NCBI RefSeq assembly: GCF_018861735.1
Contig: NZ_JAHLEB010000018.1
Span: 25,538-89,537 of the forward strand
Length of the DNA: 64,000 nt
Reading direction: 5' to 3'
Origin: Clostridium lacusfryxellense
Lineage (GTDB): Bacteria; Bacillota; Clostridia; Clostridiales; Clostridiaceae
The notes under the pieces are model-generated. The model ran no database searches. It had not been told where the DNA came from and was given only the letters and a program-made list of their open reading frames with translations. Below, one piece after another: positions 26,686 to 35,788 of this stretch. The stretch's first letter is position 1; each line of letters starts with the position of its first letter. The position numbers were made by a program, and so were the translations under genes.

Positions 26686-28407
26686 TTAGTGTCTAATATT
26701 CTTTTTTATAAGTTCCATAAATGCTCCAGGAGTAACAACACGTACTTTAGGGTTTTCATTTATTTTATCCACAACCCGCTGAATATTACTGAGACTTTTG
26801 CTCCAAGCATGAACATAAACAAACGTATAACTATTAGGATTGTTAATATCAAATTGACCAGAGTTAATCCTTTCATTAATATTTGTAGCAAGTTGATCTT
26901 CACTTTCTATGTTATCCCAAAGCAAATCTCTGCAAGACACTATAGGTTTATTATTAGACCAAATAATTTCTCCTTGATATTCATCGTGTTTATGATAATC
27001 AAGATAATACAATCCACGAATATTAGGTTTAACATTGAATTTACGCCAAAGCTCAGTATTTTTAAAAGAAGAGTCATCTATGATTGCTACATATTTCTGA
27101 TCTACTTTTTTCATATAATCATTTAATCTATTAATATAAATGCCAAGCGTATTTTCATCAAATTTACTTGGGTACATATATCCATTTCCAGATGGTGGCA
27201 CTATAAAGTAATCATTACTAGATCCATTTGCGGCGCTTTCATAATATAAGTTAAATACAGTAGGTGCAAGATAATATAATGATGGGCTTAAGGACCACCC
27301 CAAATTGAATTTACCTTTATCAGGAGAACCATACCACTTGTGGGAACCATAATTAGTTCCAAGGTTCCATTGCTGATTATCTCCATCAGACATAATAAAT
27401 GTTACATAATGAACATTTTTCTCATTAGGAATGTTTTTTAATATTTTTTGATCCATTGGTAATGAAGGAAATGAACTTAATACAGTTAAATTATAAGACC
27501 AGTCTGCGGCAACCATACTAATACCATATTTTGAAGTTGTACTTACATTAATAAATTCATCTGGTCCCCACCCTAAACAAATGGAGTCCTTTTCCATTGT
27601 TGAAAATATTTTATCTCGTAGCGTTGTATCATCTATTTCATCCTCATAAAATATTAAGGATTTTGTCAATATTGCATAATCTCTTAATGCTGAACTTTTA
27701 GCTGGTGATAACTGAATTACAATGGAATGATTAAGACCACAATTCCACAAATTATCGTATGCCCAGTTTTTATCTGTTCCCCGAGCGTCGCCTTTAATAT
27801 TTGTAATACCAAAAGTGTGTACCGTCTCCTGAATAACTTCATCAATTGCAATGCAATTACTTAAGGATGCAAGAGAACAAGCATTATTTATTGAAGGGTC
27901 TTTAAGCGATTTATTATCGTAAAGTACATACCCCTCAACATAACTTTTAAATATATCTAATAATCTCCATGGATCCAAAATAATCTGATATACAATCCCA
28001 TAACGGTTTTTCAAATCTTCTAGCCATATTTGATAATCTGGTTGGGATGAATTAAGTGTGTATATTTGGGATGAGGATTTACTATTAACAATCCCTTGCA
28101 GGGTTACTATCATTGTTGACTCACTTGGAGTCATTGTATTTTGAGAAATAACATATAACCAAGTTGGAATTATAGGGTTTTTTATATAATTAGATGTATT
28201 TTCGTTTATCGAATTAGATCTATTCTCGTTTATCGAAGTAACAGGAAACGCCGTATCATTAGTAATATTATTATCAATGATACTAGATTTTTTCCAATCA
28301 CTCCATTTATTCAAAATCATTGCTACTAGACCTGCAATATTTATAGAAATTTTGTAAGAAGTTAATTCTTTCATTATTATAAAAGGATTTGATATGGCTC
28401 TCATCAA
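26686..28407 (-). CDS. GxGYxYP domain protein (putative glycoside hydrolase family)
   Basis: The 573-residue protein contains the family signature SGNGYMYPS, after an N-terminal domain with TMIVTLQGIVNSKSSSQIYTL and a central block FIMSDGDNQQW. GxGYxYP proteins are listed as putative glycoside hydrolases; activity is unproven. Residues about 17-31 form a hydrophobic stretch that may be a signal or anchor, followed by a low-complexity repeat (SINENRSNSINENTSN). The start is uncertain: ATG codons at 28407, 28374 and 28317 are possible, none with a strong ribosome site. All but the last overlap the phytase-like gene, so expression is probably coupled to it. Confidence 0.82.
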   Translation of the reverse strand: MMRAISNPFIIMKELTSYKISINIAGLVAMILNKWSDWKKSSIIDNNITNDTAFPVTSINENRSNSINENTSNYIKNPIIPTWLYVISQNTMTPSESTMIVTLQGIVNSKSSSQIYTLNSSQPDYQIWLEDLKNRYGIVYQIILDPWRLLDIFKSYVEGYVLYDNKSLKDPSINNACSLASLSNCIAIDEVIQETVHTFGITNIKGDARGTDKNWAYDNLWNCGLNHSIVIQLSPAKSSALRDYAILTKSLIFYEDEIDDTTLRDKIFSTMEKDSICLGWGPDEFINVSTTSKYGISMVAADWSYNLTVLSSFPSLPMDQKILKNIPNEKNVHYVTFIMSDGDNQQWNLGTNYGSHKWYGSPDKGKFNLGWSLSPSLYYLAPTVFNLYYESAANGSSNDYFIVPPSGNGYMYPSKFDENTLGIYINRLNDYMKKVDQKYVAIIDDSSFKNTELWRKFNVKPNIRGLYYLDYHKHDEYQGEIIWSNNKPIVSCRDLLWDNIESEDQLATNINERINSGQFDINNPNSYTFVYVHAWSKSLSNIQRVVDKINENPKVRVVTPGAFMELIKKNIRH

Positions 28408-29248
28408 AATTTGCTAATAATAATTGTCTTTTTATAATATCATCAGCTGTAACTTCTTTAGCATTTTTCATCATATCATACATAATCATGAATGTAGTAG
28501 TCCTTCCTATACCTTGTTTACAATGAAAATGAAGCCAAGTATTTTCAGGTTGTAATTTCACAACTTTTACAAAATAATCAACCATATCATCTAGAGGAAT
28601 CTTACCATCAGTAACAGTTATTCGAATATATGATAATGATTTAGAATTAGTAAGATAACTTTCATTTTCTACCTTTATTGGAATTACAGTAATGTTTTTA
28701 TGATTGTAATATGTCATTGGTACATCTAATTTAATGCTATTTAATTTATTATATTCGTCAATTAAAACTTGCTCCCTTGTTAAACCTATGTTGGCATCAT
28801 TTTTTGCATTTGCCCAGCTAACAGGAGCTCCATTAATAAAACCATGTGATTCTTGCCTTAAGTCAACAACCGTTACAGGCAATGCCGACCCTATATTGTT
28901 TATTACAAGAGGTAAATTATACTCAGAAAATTGCTGACTACCCGAGATGTTTAATGTACTTAATCCGCTAAGATTTAAATTCTGTGTGTTTAACGATGTT
29001 AATGAAGTAGTAGTCGTGCGAAAGTTCTTTGGAATTTCATAATAATTTTGTGTATCCAAAACAAGATTTACACTATTCCCATCCGGTTGGGTGGTAGGGG
29101 CTTGTATAATTTCATTCTTTATTTCTCTTAGATCTAAGCTATTATTACAAGATCTTTTAATATCATCAAAAATCGTTCTATTGTTCATCTGCAAATACTT
29201 GTTTATTATCATCATTTTATAATTATATAAATAAGGGTACCTATACAT
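28307..29248 (-). CDS. PTP-like cysteine phytase (myo-inositol hexakisphosphate phosphatase family)
   Basis: The 313-residue protein has the P-loop HCKQGIGRTTTFMIMYDMM, matching the HCxxGxGRT(S/T) signature of Selenomonas PhyA-type phytases, with nucleophile about Cys243. A likely general-acid aspartate lies in RITVTDGKIP (about Asp214). VVDLRQESHGFINGAPVSW is also typical of the family. Enzymes of this group remove phosphates from inositol phosphates stepwise. ATG at 29248 is chosen because GGAGGGA lies four to five bases upstream; the frame reaches 29275. No clear signal peptide is seen, unlike many secreted relatives. It overlaps the GxGYxYP gene. Confidence 0.85.
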   Translation of the reverse strand: MYRYPYLYNYKMMIINKYLQMNNRTIFDDIKRSCNNSLDLREIKNEIIQAPTTQPDGNSVNLVLDTQNYYEIPKNFRTTTTSLTSLNTQNLNLSGLSTLNISGSQQFSEYNLPLVINNIGSALPVTVVDLRQESHGFINGAPVSWANAKNDANIGLTREQVLIDEYNKLNSIKLDVPMTYYNHKNITVIPIKVENESYLTNSKSLSYIRITVTDGKIPLDDMVDYFVKVVKLQPENTWLHFHCKQGIGRTTTFMIMYDMMKNAKEVTADDIIKRQLLLANFDESHIKSFYNNERINFLQNFYKYCRSSSNDFE

Positions 29249-29468
29249 GTATTCCCTCCATAAAATAAATTTCACTATATATTATGTTATGGAATAAATT
29301 AACGTTACTTTAAAATAACTGTCTATCATTCTATGTAAGTATCTAGTATAAATAAAATTTATATGACCATATTCTATGATAAGAGTATAATGTATATATG
29401 CAGTATAGATTTGGTAAACTTACCATACTACTTGCATAGAATACTAAATCAATCAGGAGGTAATACAT

Positions 29469-29909
29469 ATGTTAAAACAAACAATAAAAGCTGATATTAT
29501 TAAATATATGAAAAGCAGGGATAAAGTTAGGCTCACCACTTTAAGGACTTTAATGGCTGACGTTAAATATAAAGAATTGGATTTAAAGAGAGAACTTGAA
29601 GACAATGAGTTAGTTGGTATTATTGAGAAAACAATTAAGCAATTACATGAAACTCTTGGCTATGCGAAACAATCTGACAAAGCAGATATTATAGCTGAAT
29701 CAGAAACATCTATTGAAATGCTTACTGTTTATATGCCAAAACAATTAACTGACGATCAGGCGAGAGCAATCATAGCTGAGGTTATAACTGAAAATGGTTT
29801 TAAAGGAAAAGGTGATATGGGAAAAGTTATGAAGGCTATTATGCCAAAGCTCAAGGGACAGTACGATGGTAGGAAAGTAAATCCTCTTGTAAATGAATTA
29901 CTAGCATAG
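29469..29909 (+). CDS. YqeY/GatB-related domain protein
   Basis: The 146-residue helical protein has YqeY features: IKYMKSRDKVRLTTLRTLMADVKYKE at the start (seen in shorter pieces), SIEMLTVYMPKQL in the middle and MGKVMKAIMPKLKGQYDGRKVN at the end. The C-terminal half is related to the tRNA-binding tail of GatB, so a role with tRNA or amidotransfer is suspected but not shown. AGGAGGTAATACAT precedes the ATG. It is followed by its own terminator. Confidence 0.92.
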   Translation: MLKQTIKADIIKYMKSRDKVRLTTLRTLMADVKYKELDLKRELEDNELVGIIEKTIKQLHETLGYAKQSDKADIIAESETSIEMLTVYMPKQLTDDQARAIIAEVITENGFKGKGDMGKVMKAIMPKLKGQYDGRKVNPLVNELLA

Positions 29910-29918
29910 GGGCCACAG

Positions 29919-29952
29919 CAGTAGTGATATTTATATCACTACTTCTGTTTTA
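29919..29952 (+). terminator. Terminator of the YqeY gene
   Basis: GTAGTGATAT and ATATCACTAC form a perfect ten-pair stem with a two-base loop, followed by TTCTGTTTTATT. Confidence 0.75.
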
Positions 29953-30058
29953 TTATATACATATTGTATTGTAATCACATTTCTTTTTTGTTATACTTGA
30001 TATAATATTAAATAATTTAAAATAAACGAGTATAAAATAAGTTAAGGTGGTGTCGCAC

Positions 30059-30205
30059 ATGGGACTTTTACGTTGGATAGGCGGAATAGTAGTATTTTTT
30101 TGGGTTTTAGGTCTTATACTTAAAATTGGTGGCGGTATGATCCACACGTTGCTTGTAATAGCAGCTATTGTATTTATTGTTGATAAGATTTCAGGTAAAA
30201 AATAA
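30059..30205 (+). CDS. Lmo0937-family small membrane protein
   Basis: The 48-residue protein begins MGLLRWIGGIVVFFWVLGLI, has a GG turn (KIGGGMIH) and a second span (LLVIAAIVFIVDKI), and ends in SGKK. This two-helix hairpin is the pattern of the lmo0937 family of tiny membrane proteins, function unknown. AAGGTGGTG precedes the ATG, and a strong terminator follows the stop. Confidence 0.82.
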   Translation: MGLLRWIGGIVVFFWVLGLILKIGGGMIHTLLVIAAIVFIVDKISGKK

Positions 30206-30221
30206 ATTTAAACTTAAATAC

Positions 30222-30260
30222 CCTCATGTAAAAATATTCATTTTTACATGAGGTTTTTTT
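30222..30260 (+). terminator. Terminator of the small membrane protein gene
   Basis: CCTCATGTAAAAAT pairs perfectly with its complement across a four-base loop and is followed by a run of T residues. Confidence 0.93.
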
Positions 30261-30462
30261 ATAACGATTTTTTACAAGATACTATAGAGTGATAGTTGCT
30301 TAATTTTTTTAAGCTAATTAAATTCTAACCGTTCTAAACTTTAATTATTTAATATATATATAATATTTTCCTAATAATTTATGTGAATATTAATTTTCTA
30401 TTTCATTTATTTATTTACATGTTACAATTAAGTTAATAATATTATTTGTGAGGTGTTCCTGT

Positions 30463-30921
30463 ATGGATAATATCGATATTAAAATACTTAAGCTATTACA
30501 GCAAAATTCCAGAGTTACGGCTTCTGAAATAAGTAGCCGAATTAATCTTTCCGTACCTGCAGTAAGTGAAAGATTAAAAAAGCTTGATGCCACTGGTATT
30601 ATTGAAAAGTACACTATAATATTAAGTGCCAAAAAACTAAATAAACGTCTTATGATAATGATGTTTTTATCTCTCGAATCGCCAAAGTTTAAAGATGCTT
30701 TTATTAGTATTATTCAGTTGGATGATGAAATTGTTGAGTGCCACTACCTTGCTGGCGATTACGATTACATCCTTAAGATTATAACAGAAAGTACGGAAAG
30801 TTTAGAAAAAAAACTACTCAAGATAAAAAACATTCCAGGAGTTCGTAAAACTAAGACCATAGTCTCCCTTTCCACAATAAAAAACAATTATTCTATTATA
30901 CCAACTGAAATTAAAAACTAA
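30463..30921 (+). CDS. Lrp/AsnC-family transcriptional regulator
   Basis: The 152-residue protein has an N-terminal helix-turn-helix (DIKILKLLQQNSRVTASEIS, INLSVPAVSERLKKLDATGII) and a C-terminal RAM ligand domain (ECHYLAGDYDYILKI, GVRKTKTIVSLSTIK). It binds DNA as an oligomer in response to an amino acid. ATG at 30463 is chosen, with GAGGTG eight bases upstream. It lies 24 bases before alanine dehydrogenase, in the same direction, so alanine or a related amino acid is the likely effector and that gene the likely target. Confidence 0.92.
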   Translation: MDNIDIKILKLLQQNSRVTASEISSRINLSVPAVSERLKKLDATGIIEKYTIILSAKKLNKRLMIMMFLSLESPKFKDAFISIIQLDDEIVECHYLAGDYDYILKIITESTESLEKKLLKIKNIPGVRKTKTIVSLSTIKNNYSIIPTEIKN

Positions 30922-30945
30922 ATAAATATTTAGGAGGTTTTTATT

Positions 30946-32070
30946 ATGATAATTGGTGTTCCAAAAGAAATCAAAAACAATGAGAATAGGGTTGCTATAA
31001 CCCCTGATGGTGTACATGCCTTAGTAATTAAAGGTCATCAGGTTCTAATTGAAAAATCAGCTGGAGTAGGCAGTGGTATTGAAGATACAGACTATGAATT
31101 AGTTGGTGCTAAAATAATCAATAAAAACACAGATGTTTTTGATCAAGCGGATATTATTGTGAAAGTTAAGGAACCATTAGAAAGTGAATATGAACTATTC
31201 AAAGAAAATCAAACTCTATTTACCTATCTCCATTTGGCTCCAAACCCTGCCCTTACCAATGCCTTACTTAAAAAGAAAATTACTGGCATAGCCTATGAAA
31301 CCGTTCACCCTAAAGAAGGAGGCCTACCCCTTTTAACTCCAATGAGTGAAGTTGCAGGTAGAATGTCCATTCAAATTGGTGCAACGCTTCTACAAAAATA
31401 CTATGGTGGACTTGGTGTATTACTAGGTGGAGTTTCCGGGGTTCTTCCTGGTGAGGTTGTAATTATCGGCGGTGGAGTTGTCGGCTTAAATGCAGCGAAA
31501 ATGGCCGTTGGTCTTGGCGCTCGCGTAACAATTCTTGATATTAACAAGGCAAGGCTTGCCCAGCTAGATGATATATTTCTTGGCAGAGTTTCTACCCTAG
31601 TTTGCAATGATTATAACATTGCATCAATGGCTAAAAAAGCAGACTTATTGATTGGTGCTGTTTTAGTTGTTGGTGCCAGAGCGCCTAAGTTAGTTACAGC
31701 TGAGGTAGTTAAATCAATGAAAAAGGGATCTGTTATTGTTGATGTAGCAATAGACCAAGGTGGCTCTGTAGAAACAATAGATAGAGTAACAACTCATGAT
31801 AATCCTTGCTATGAAAAATATGGAGTTATTCATTACAGCGTAGCAAATATTCCTGGTGCTGTTCCAAAGACTGCAACCTATGCACTTACTGGTTCAACCC
31901 TTCCCTATTTGTTAGATATTGCAAGTAAAGGTGTTGTAAAAGCTATGCTTGAGGATGAAGCCCTTTTAGCAGGTTTAAATACCTATAAAGGTTTTGTAAC
32001 TTATAAAGCTGTATCCCAAGGTCTAGGAATCGAATACAAATCACCTAAAGAATTATTACAAACTATATAA
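30946..32070 (+). CDS. ald: Alanine dehydrogenase
   Basis: The 374-residue enzyme matches Ald throughout: [20 protein letters not shown], the catalytic Lys in IVKVKEP (near residue 75), the catalytic His in FTYLHLAPN, and the NAD-binding [18 protein letters not shown]. It interconverts L-alanine and pyruvate plus ammonium with NAD. AGGAGG precedes the ATG. The Lrp-type gene directly upstream probably regulates it. No terminator is evident before the T-box that begins about 50 bases after the stop. Confidence 0.96.
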   Translation: MIIGVPKEIKNNENRVAITPDGVHALVIKGHQVLIEKSAGVGSGIEDTDYELVGAKIINKNTDVFDQADIIVKVKEPLESEYELFKENQTLFTYLHLAPNPALTNALLKKKITGIAYETVHPKEGGLPLLTPMSEVAGRMSIQIGATLLQKYYGGLGVLLGGVSGVLPGEVVIIGGGVVGLNAAKMAVGLGARVTILDINKARLAQLDDIFLGRVSTLVCNDYNIASMAKKADLLIGAVLVVGARAPKLVTAEVVKSMKKGSVIVDVAIDQGGSVETIDRVTTHDNPCYEKYGVIHYSVANIPGAVPKTATYALTGSTLPYLLDIASKGVVKAMLEDEALLAGLNTYKGFVTYKAVSQGLGIEYKSPKELLQTI

Positions 32071-32120
32071 TTTTATGTTGATTAAATAATATATACATGT
32101 TATAGTAATAAAAATACATT

Positions 32121-32370
32121 AAAAGCTATGAAGGGAAAGAGTACGTAAATAAAGGTTTAAAAGAGAGTGGGATAACGAATAAGTTTTTAGAACATGTTCG
32201 TTTAAGGTGAAAACCCATAAACTACTATTTACCGAAAATCATCCTGAAGCTGCAAGCTGAAACTAAGTAAGCATTGCCGGATTATTCCGTTAAAATTCGA
32301 GTTATAAATTTGAGTGGCACCGCGGACACAATTTTCGCCTCATAGCGAAGTTTGATGTCCGCTTTTTTAT
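32121..32370 (+). promoter_or_regulatory. T-box riboswitch 1 (specifier ATC, isoleucine)
   Basis: The leader has the stem I motif AGAGTAC, a helix GTAAATA/TATTTAC, and the specifier region CGAAAATCA. By comparison with the glyQS T-box (CGAAAGGCA, specifier GGC), the specifier here is ATC at 32238-32240. The T-box sequence GAGTGGCACCGCGG lies at 32312-32325, followed by a terminator stem (GCGGACA...TGTCCGC) and T-run. The base after TGG is C, which would pair with a G discriminator, not the A usual in tRNA-Ile. No gene lies between this element and the next T-box. Confidence 0.88.
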
Positions 32371-32424
32371 GCGCTTTAATATTCTAAATCTTGATTCATT
32401 AGTTAAAATAATTAAATAATATAA

Positions 32425-32673
32425 CAACAAAGAAAGGGAAGAGTATATATTCTTAGTGTTAAAAAGAGAGTGGGTTAATAAACAAGTTTATGATAACAAA
32501 CAAGTTTGTTTAAGCTGAAAGCCCATAACACTTTAATGTAGAAAATCACCCTTGAGTTGCAGGCTGAAGATAAGTAGGCCCCGCCGGAGCATTCCGTTAA
32601 AAAGATAGTTATAAATTTGAGTGGTACCGCGGACATCTTTTCGCCTCATAGCGAGATGAGTGTCTATTTTTTT
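32425..32673 (+). promoter_or_regulatory. T-box riboswitch 2 (specifier ATC, isoleucine)
   Basis: This second leader repeats the layout: a base helix from CAAC, an AGAGTATA motif, GAAAATCA with specifier ATC at 32545-32547, the T-box sequence GAGTGGTACCGCGG at 32619-32632, and a terminator ending in a T-run at about 32667-32673. The base after TGG is T, which pairs with the A73 of tRNA-Ile. Uncharged tRNA-Ile would favour the antiterminator and allow transcription of the transporter gene 70 bases downstream. Confidence 0.92.
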
Positions 32674-32743
32674 GTCTTAAAATATTTCTCTATGTTTCAT
32701 AGTAGAGATATGTTTAATTAAATATAAAAAGGAGTGAGATGTG

Positions 32744-34126
32744 ATGGAGGATAAAAATAAAAGAGAGACGTTTTCAACCGGATTTGCAGTTTTCTTTGCT
32801 ACATTAGGTTCGGCAGTAGGTTTAGGTAACATATGGAGATTTCCCTATTTAACAGGAGCTAATGGTGGTGGAGCTTTTCTCTTAGCATACCTTTTATGCG
32901 TTGCATTAGTTGGTATTCCCATTATGGCGTGTGAATTCTACATTGGCAGAAAATCAAGAAAAAATGCAGTAGGAGCTTTTAAAAAGCTAAAGGCTGGTAA
33001 AGGCTGGAAAGTTATTGGATTTATGGGGGTAGCATCGGCATTTCTAATAATGTTTTTTTATAGTTCTGTTGCTGGATGGGTTTATTCCTATGTTTTCAGG
33101 GCATTAAAAGGAGATTTCGTGGGAGTTACTGCAACTACCGCTAAGACAAAATTCATGACTACTTTAGTTGGACCAATGTCTCCACTAGTATGGCAATTTA
33201 TAGTTCTAGCCGTTGTTTCAGTAATTTTAATTGCAGGTGTTAAAAATGGAATTGAAAGAATAACTAAAACACTTATGCCGGTATTATTTATATTAATTAT
33301 TATATGTGATGTTAGAGCTTTAACACTTCCAGGCGCATCTCAGGGATTAAATTTTTTATTCCATGTAGATTTTACACAGTTAACTGGACCTGTTATATTA
33401 ACAGCTCTAGGCCTTGCATTTTTCAAAATGTCACTTGGAATTGGAATAATGATTACTTATGGAAGTTATTTCACTCATGATAATGATATGATTGCAACTT
33501 CTGCAAAAGTTGCAATATCAGACTCGCTAGTTTCAATACTTGCAGGAATTGCAATATTCCCAGCTGTATTTTCATTTGGAATGGAGCCTAGTGCAGGTCC
33601 CGGACTTTTATTTATGACTATACCACTTGTATTCTCTAAAATACCTTTTGGTAGTGTACTTTTAGTAGCATTTTTCCTTTTAACTGCTATAGCCGCTACA
33701 ACTGCAATGATGTCTATCGTTCAAGTGCCAGTAGCATATTTTACGGAAGAAAAAGGTATGGGACGAGTGAAAGCAGTATTGCTTACCACAGGGATAATAA
33801 TGGTAGTTGGAGTTCTTGCAACATTATCTGCTGATTCTTCAAGTGTTCTTGGTAATATTCATATAATAGGAAAAAAAGGATTTTTTGATTCCTTTGACTA
33901 TTTGTCCTCTAATATATTACTTCCAGTAGGAGGACTTATAACAGCAATTTACATTGGATACTTTGTTAAAAAAGAAGATTTCAAACTAGAATTATCAAAT
34001 CAAGGAACTTTAAACAATAATCTTGTTTTAAATATTGTTCATGTATTTATTAAATTTGTATCACCAGTTTTACTTATAATTGTTTTTCTAAACTCAATAG
34101 GGGTAATGGATCGTTTATTTAAATAA
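32744..34126 (+). CDS. Sodium:neurotransmitter symporter family amino acid transporter, probably isoleucine-regulated
   Basis: The 460-residue, about twelve-span LeuT-fold protein has the NSS signature FFATLGSAVGLGNIWRFPYLTGANGGGAF, read here in parts: helix 1 unwound region GSAVGLGN, WRFPYL, and the helix 6 region in the middle. Bacterial relatives LeuT and MhsT import hydrophobic amino acids with sodium. Two isoleucine-type T-boxes control it, so import of isoleucine or branched-chain amino acids is the likely role. ATG at 32744 has AAGGAG nine bases upstream; a GTG three bases earlier is also possible. A strong terminator follows. Confidence 0.9.
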   Translation: MEDKNKRETFSTGFAVFFATLGSAVGLGNIWRFPYLTGANGGGAFLLAYLLCVALVGIPIMACEFYIGRKSRKNAVGAFKKLKAGKGWKVIGFMGVASAFLIMFFYSSVAGWVYSYVFRALKGDFVGVTATTAKTKFMTTLVGPMSPLVWQFIVLAVVSVILIAGVKNGIERITKTLMPVLFILIIICDVRALTLPGASQGLNFLFHVDFTQLTGPVILTALGLAFFKMSLGIGIMITYGSYFTHDNDMIATSAKVAISDSLVSILAGIAIFPAVFSFGMEPSAGPGLLFMTIPLVFSKIPFGSVLLVAFFLLTAIAATTAMMSIVQVPVAYFTEEKGMGRVKAVLLTTGIIMVVGVLATLSADSSSVLGNIHIIGKKGFFDSFDYLSSNILLPVGGLITAIYIGYFVKKEDFKLELSNQGTLNNNLVLNIVHVFIKFVSPVLLIIVFLNSIGVMDRLFK

Positions 34127-34168
34127 TATTACTAATAAGTCTTAATAAATTTTAAGTTTAATACCTTA

Positions 34169-34217
34169 AAACGCAATAAAAGCCTCAATAATCCTTGAGG
34201 CTTTTATTGCGTTTTTT
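34169..34217 (+). terminator. Strong terminator of the NSS transporter gene
   Basis: AACGCAATAAAAGCCTCAA pairs with its full complement (about 19 pairs) around a six-base loop, followed by TTTTTT. Confidence 0.95.
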
Positions 34218-34426
34218 ATTCTACTGCAAACCACTATAAAAATATTCAGATGTTACAATTATATGTTTGCTAACAATTTATGTGTGCTAATAGCATATGT
34301 GTTAATTATATATATTTATATATAATTATATAAAATAAACTTAAATAATACATATTATGATTATTATAAGTATTATGTATTATTTTAATTCAAATTTTTC
34401 ATTCTAATGTAATAAGGGGGCTTATA

Positions 34427-34630
34427 ATGGAAACTATAGTTAGATATTCAGATGAATATGAACTTAGAACCCGTATTGATAAATTAAGAGATATTCTAAA
34501 TGAACTTTGTTGTAACACTACTGAAATTGAAGCAATTGGAACAAATGAAGAGATGTTAATTTTGAGCCGCCAATTAGATGAACTTATAGTTAAATATATG
34601 GTTCTAAAAACACATAATACAGATATTTGA
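34427..34630 (+). CDS. Spo0E-like aspartyl-phosphate phosphatase
   Basis: The 67-residue helical protein has the family motif around LSRQLDELIVKYM (consensus SxxLD), preceded by a first helix LRTRIDKLRDILNEL. Spo0E proteins remove phosphate from Spo0A and delay sporulation. AAGGGGGC precedes the ATG. It is the only clear sporulation regulator in the window and supports a spore-forming host. It stands alone, and a long AT-rich stretch upstream (about 34215-34420) shows no other gene. Confidence 0.82.
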   Translation: METIVRYSDEYELRTRIDKLRDILNELCCNTTEIEAIGTNEEMLILSRQLDELIVKYMVLKTHNTDI

Positions 34631-34657
34631 TATTGCCTTATCAAATATCAAATATAT

Positions 34658-35560
34658 CTAATCTAATTCAGCTTTTGAATATTTAAGAAACCCGTTATCA
34701 ATTTTTATCACTATCAAACCTATTTCATTTAAATACTCAACATATGAATTTAGCATTCTTTTTATTAATGCATATTTATATCTATCTTTAATATCAATCC
34801 TAAAATTGTTTATAACAACCCTGAAAATATCATCCAGTGTCATATCAGCATCTATGAGTCTATATATTCTATCAGCTCTCTCCTTATAGAAAACTATATT
34901 ATCAGTTATAAGTTTTGTAATGTCATCATATATCCCTTTGTGGGCCACTATATATTTGCTACATTTAAGGTCATAAAGTTTTAATTTACTTGATAAATCC
35001 TCACTAAGTATATAAGCATAAGGCATTTTAGCCCCTCTCATAACTTCATAACTTATAAGGCTGTCTGCTAAGTAGACAACGTCATCTGGGGTAGTTATGC
35101 ATATATGAGCAGGACTATGTCCTGGTGTATGAAGAATTTTAAATTCTATACCTAACATCACTATGCTATCTTGGTTATCCATAATCATAATATCTGTTTC
35201 ACAAACCATATGTCCAAAATGCTGAGCAACATCAGATAATGTTTGGTTATTGTAATAAAGTTTAAGATTAAGCGTAGAACTGCATATAAGTGCTTCATAG
35301 GCTGGCATAGCGATAATACAGTTATACTTTTTTTTCAGCTTTGCGTTATTACCTACATGGTCAACATGGGCATGACTGCATAATATACCTACTACCTTAA
35401 AGTTGTTTTTTTCGAGTATCTCATCTATTCCTTTTCTTTCCCCTTGTGCCCATCCTGAATCTAACATAATAATTTCTTCTTCATTAATTTTATAAAAAGG
35501 TATATATGTCATTCCAGTATCAATACAAAACGTATTTCCTTTTATCTCTTTTATTTTCAT
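34658..35560 (-). CDS. MBL-fold metallo-hydrolase
   Basis: The 300-residue protein has the metal-binding motif CSHAHVDHVGNN near residue 62, a second histidine in LHTPGHSPAH, an aspartate in VYLADSLIS and a late histidine in IVAHKG. This is the metallo-beta-lactamase fold, most like thioesterase/glyoxalase II-type hydrolases of unknown substrate. The C-terminal quarter (about 215-300) is helical. A truncated flavoprotein fragment lies directly upstream. Confidence 0.87.
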   Translation of the reverse strand: MKIKEIKGNTFCIDTGMTYIPFYKINEEEIIMLDSGWAQGERKGIDEILEKNNFKVVGILCSHAHVDHVGNNAKLKKKYNCIIAMPAYEALICSSTLNLKLYYNNQTLSDVAQHFGHMVCETDIMIMDNQDSIVMLGIEFKILHTPGHSPAHICITTPDDVVYLADSLISYEVMRGAKMPYAYILSEDLSSKLKLYDLKCSKYIVAHKGIYDDITKLITDNIVFYKERADRIYRLIDADMTLDDIFRVVINNFRIDIKDRYKYALIKRMLNSYVEYLNEIGLIVIKIDNGFLKYSKAELD

Positions 35561-35599
35561 GTATTATCTTTAATCCTTCTCTCTGTTTCTTTTTTTTAC

Positions 35600-35731
35600 C
35601 TAAATGTTTTTTCTAATCATTTCAGTTTCAACGTCTTTGCCTTTATCTTTAATAGCTTTCAATGTTTCATTAACTAAATATGCTGTATTACCATTTTTTC
35701 TTTTGCTTCCTACTATACCTAATACTTTCAT
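35600..35731 (-). pseudogene. Truncated NADPH-dependent FMN reductase/flavodoxin-like protein, N-terminal remnant
   Basis: A 43-codon frame starts with a good ribosome site (GGAGGAAGAG before ATG at 35731). It encodes MKVLGIVGSKRKNGNTAYLV, followed by a helix, then stops at TAG. The GSxRKNGNT loop is the FMN-binding start of iron-sulfur flavoproteins and FMN reductases, which normally exceed 170 residues. The remaining domain is absent from the following sequence, so this is a decayed or truncated gene. It is still translatable as a short peptide. Confidence 0.7.
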
Positions 35732-35788
35732 TCTCTTCCTCCATATATTAAATATTTGATATATATATACAAACTTTTGAATAACTTA

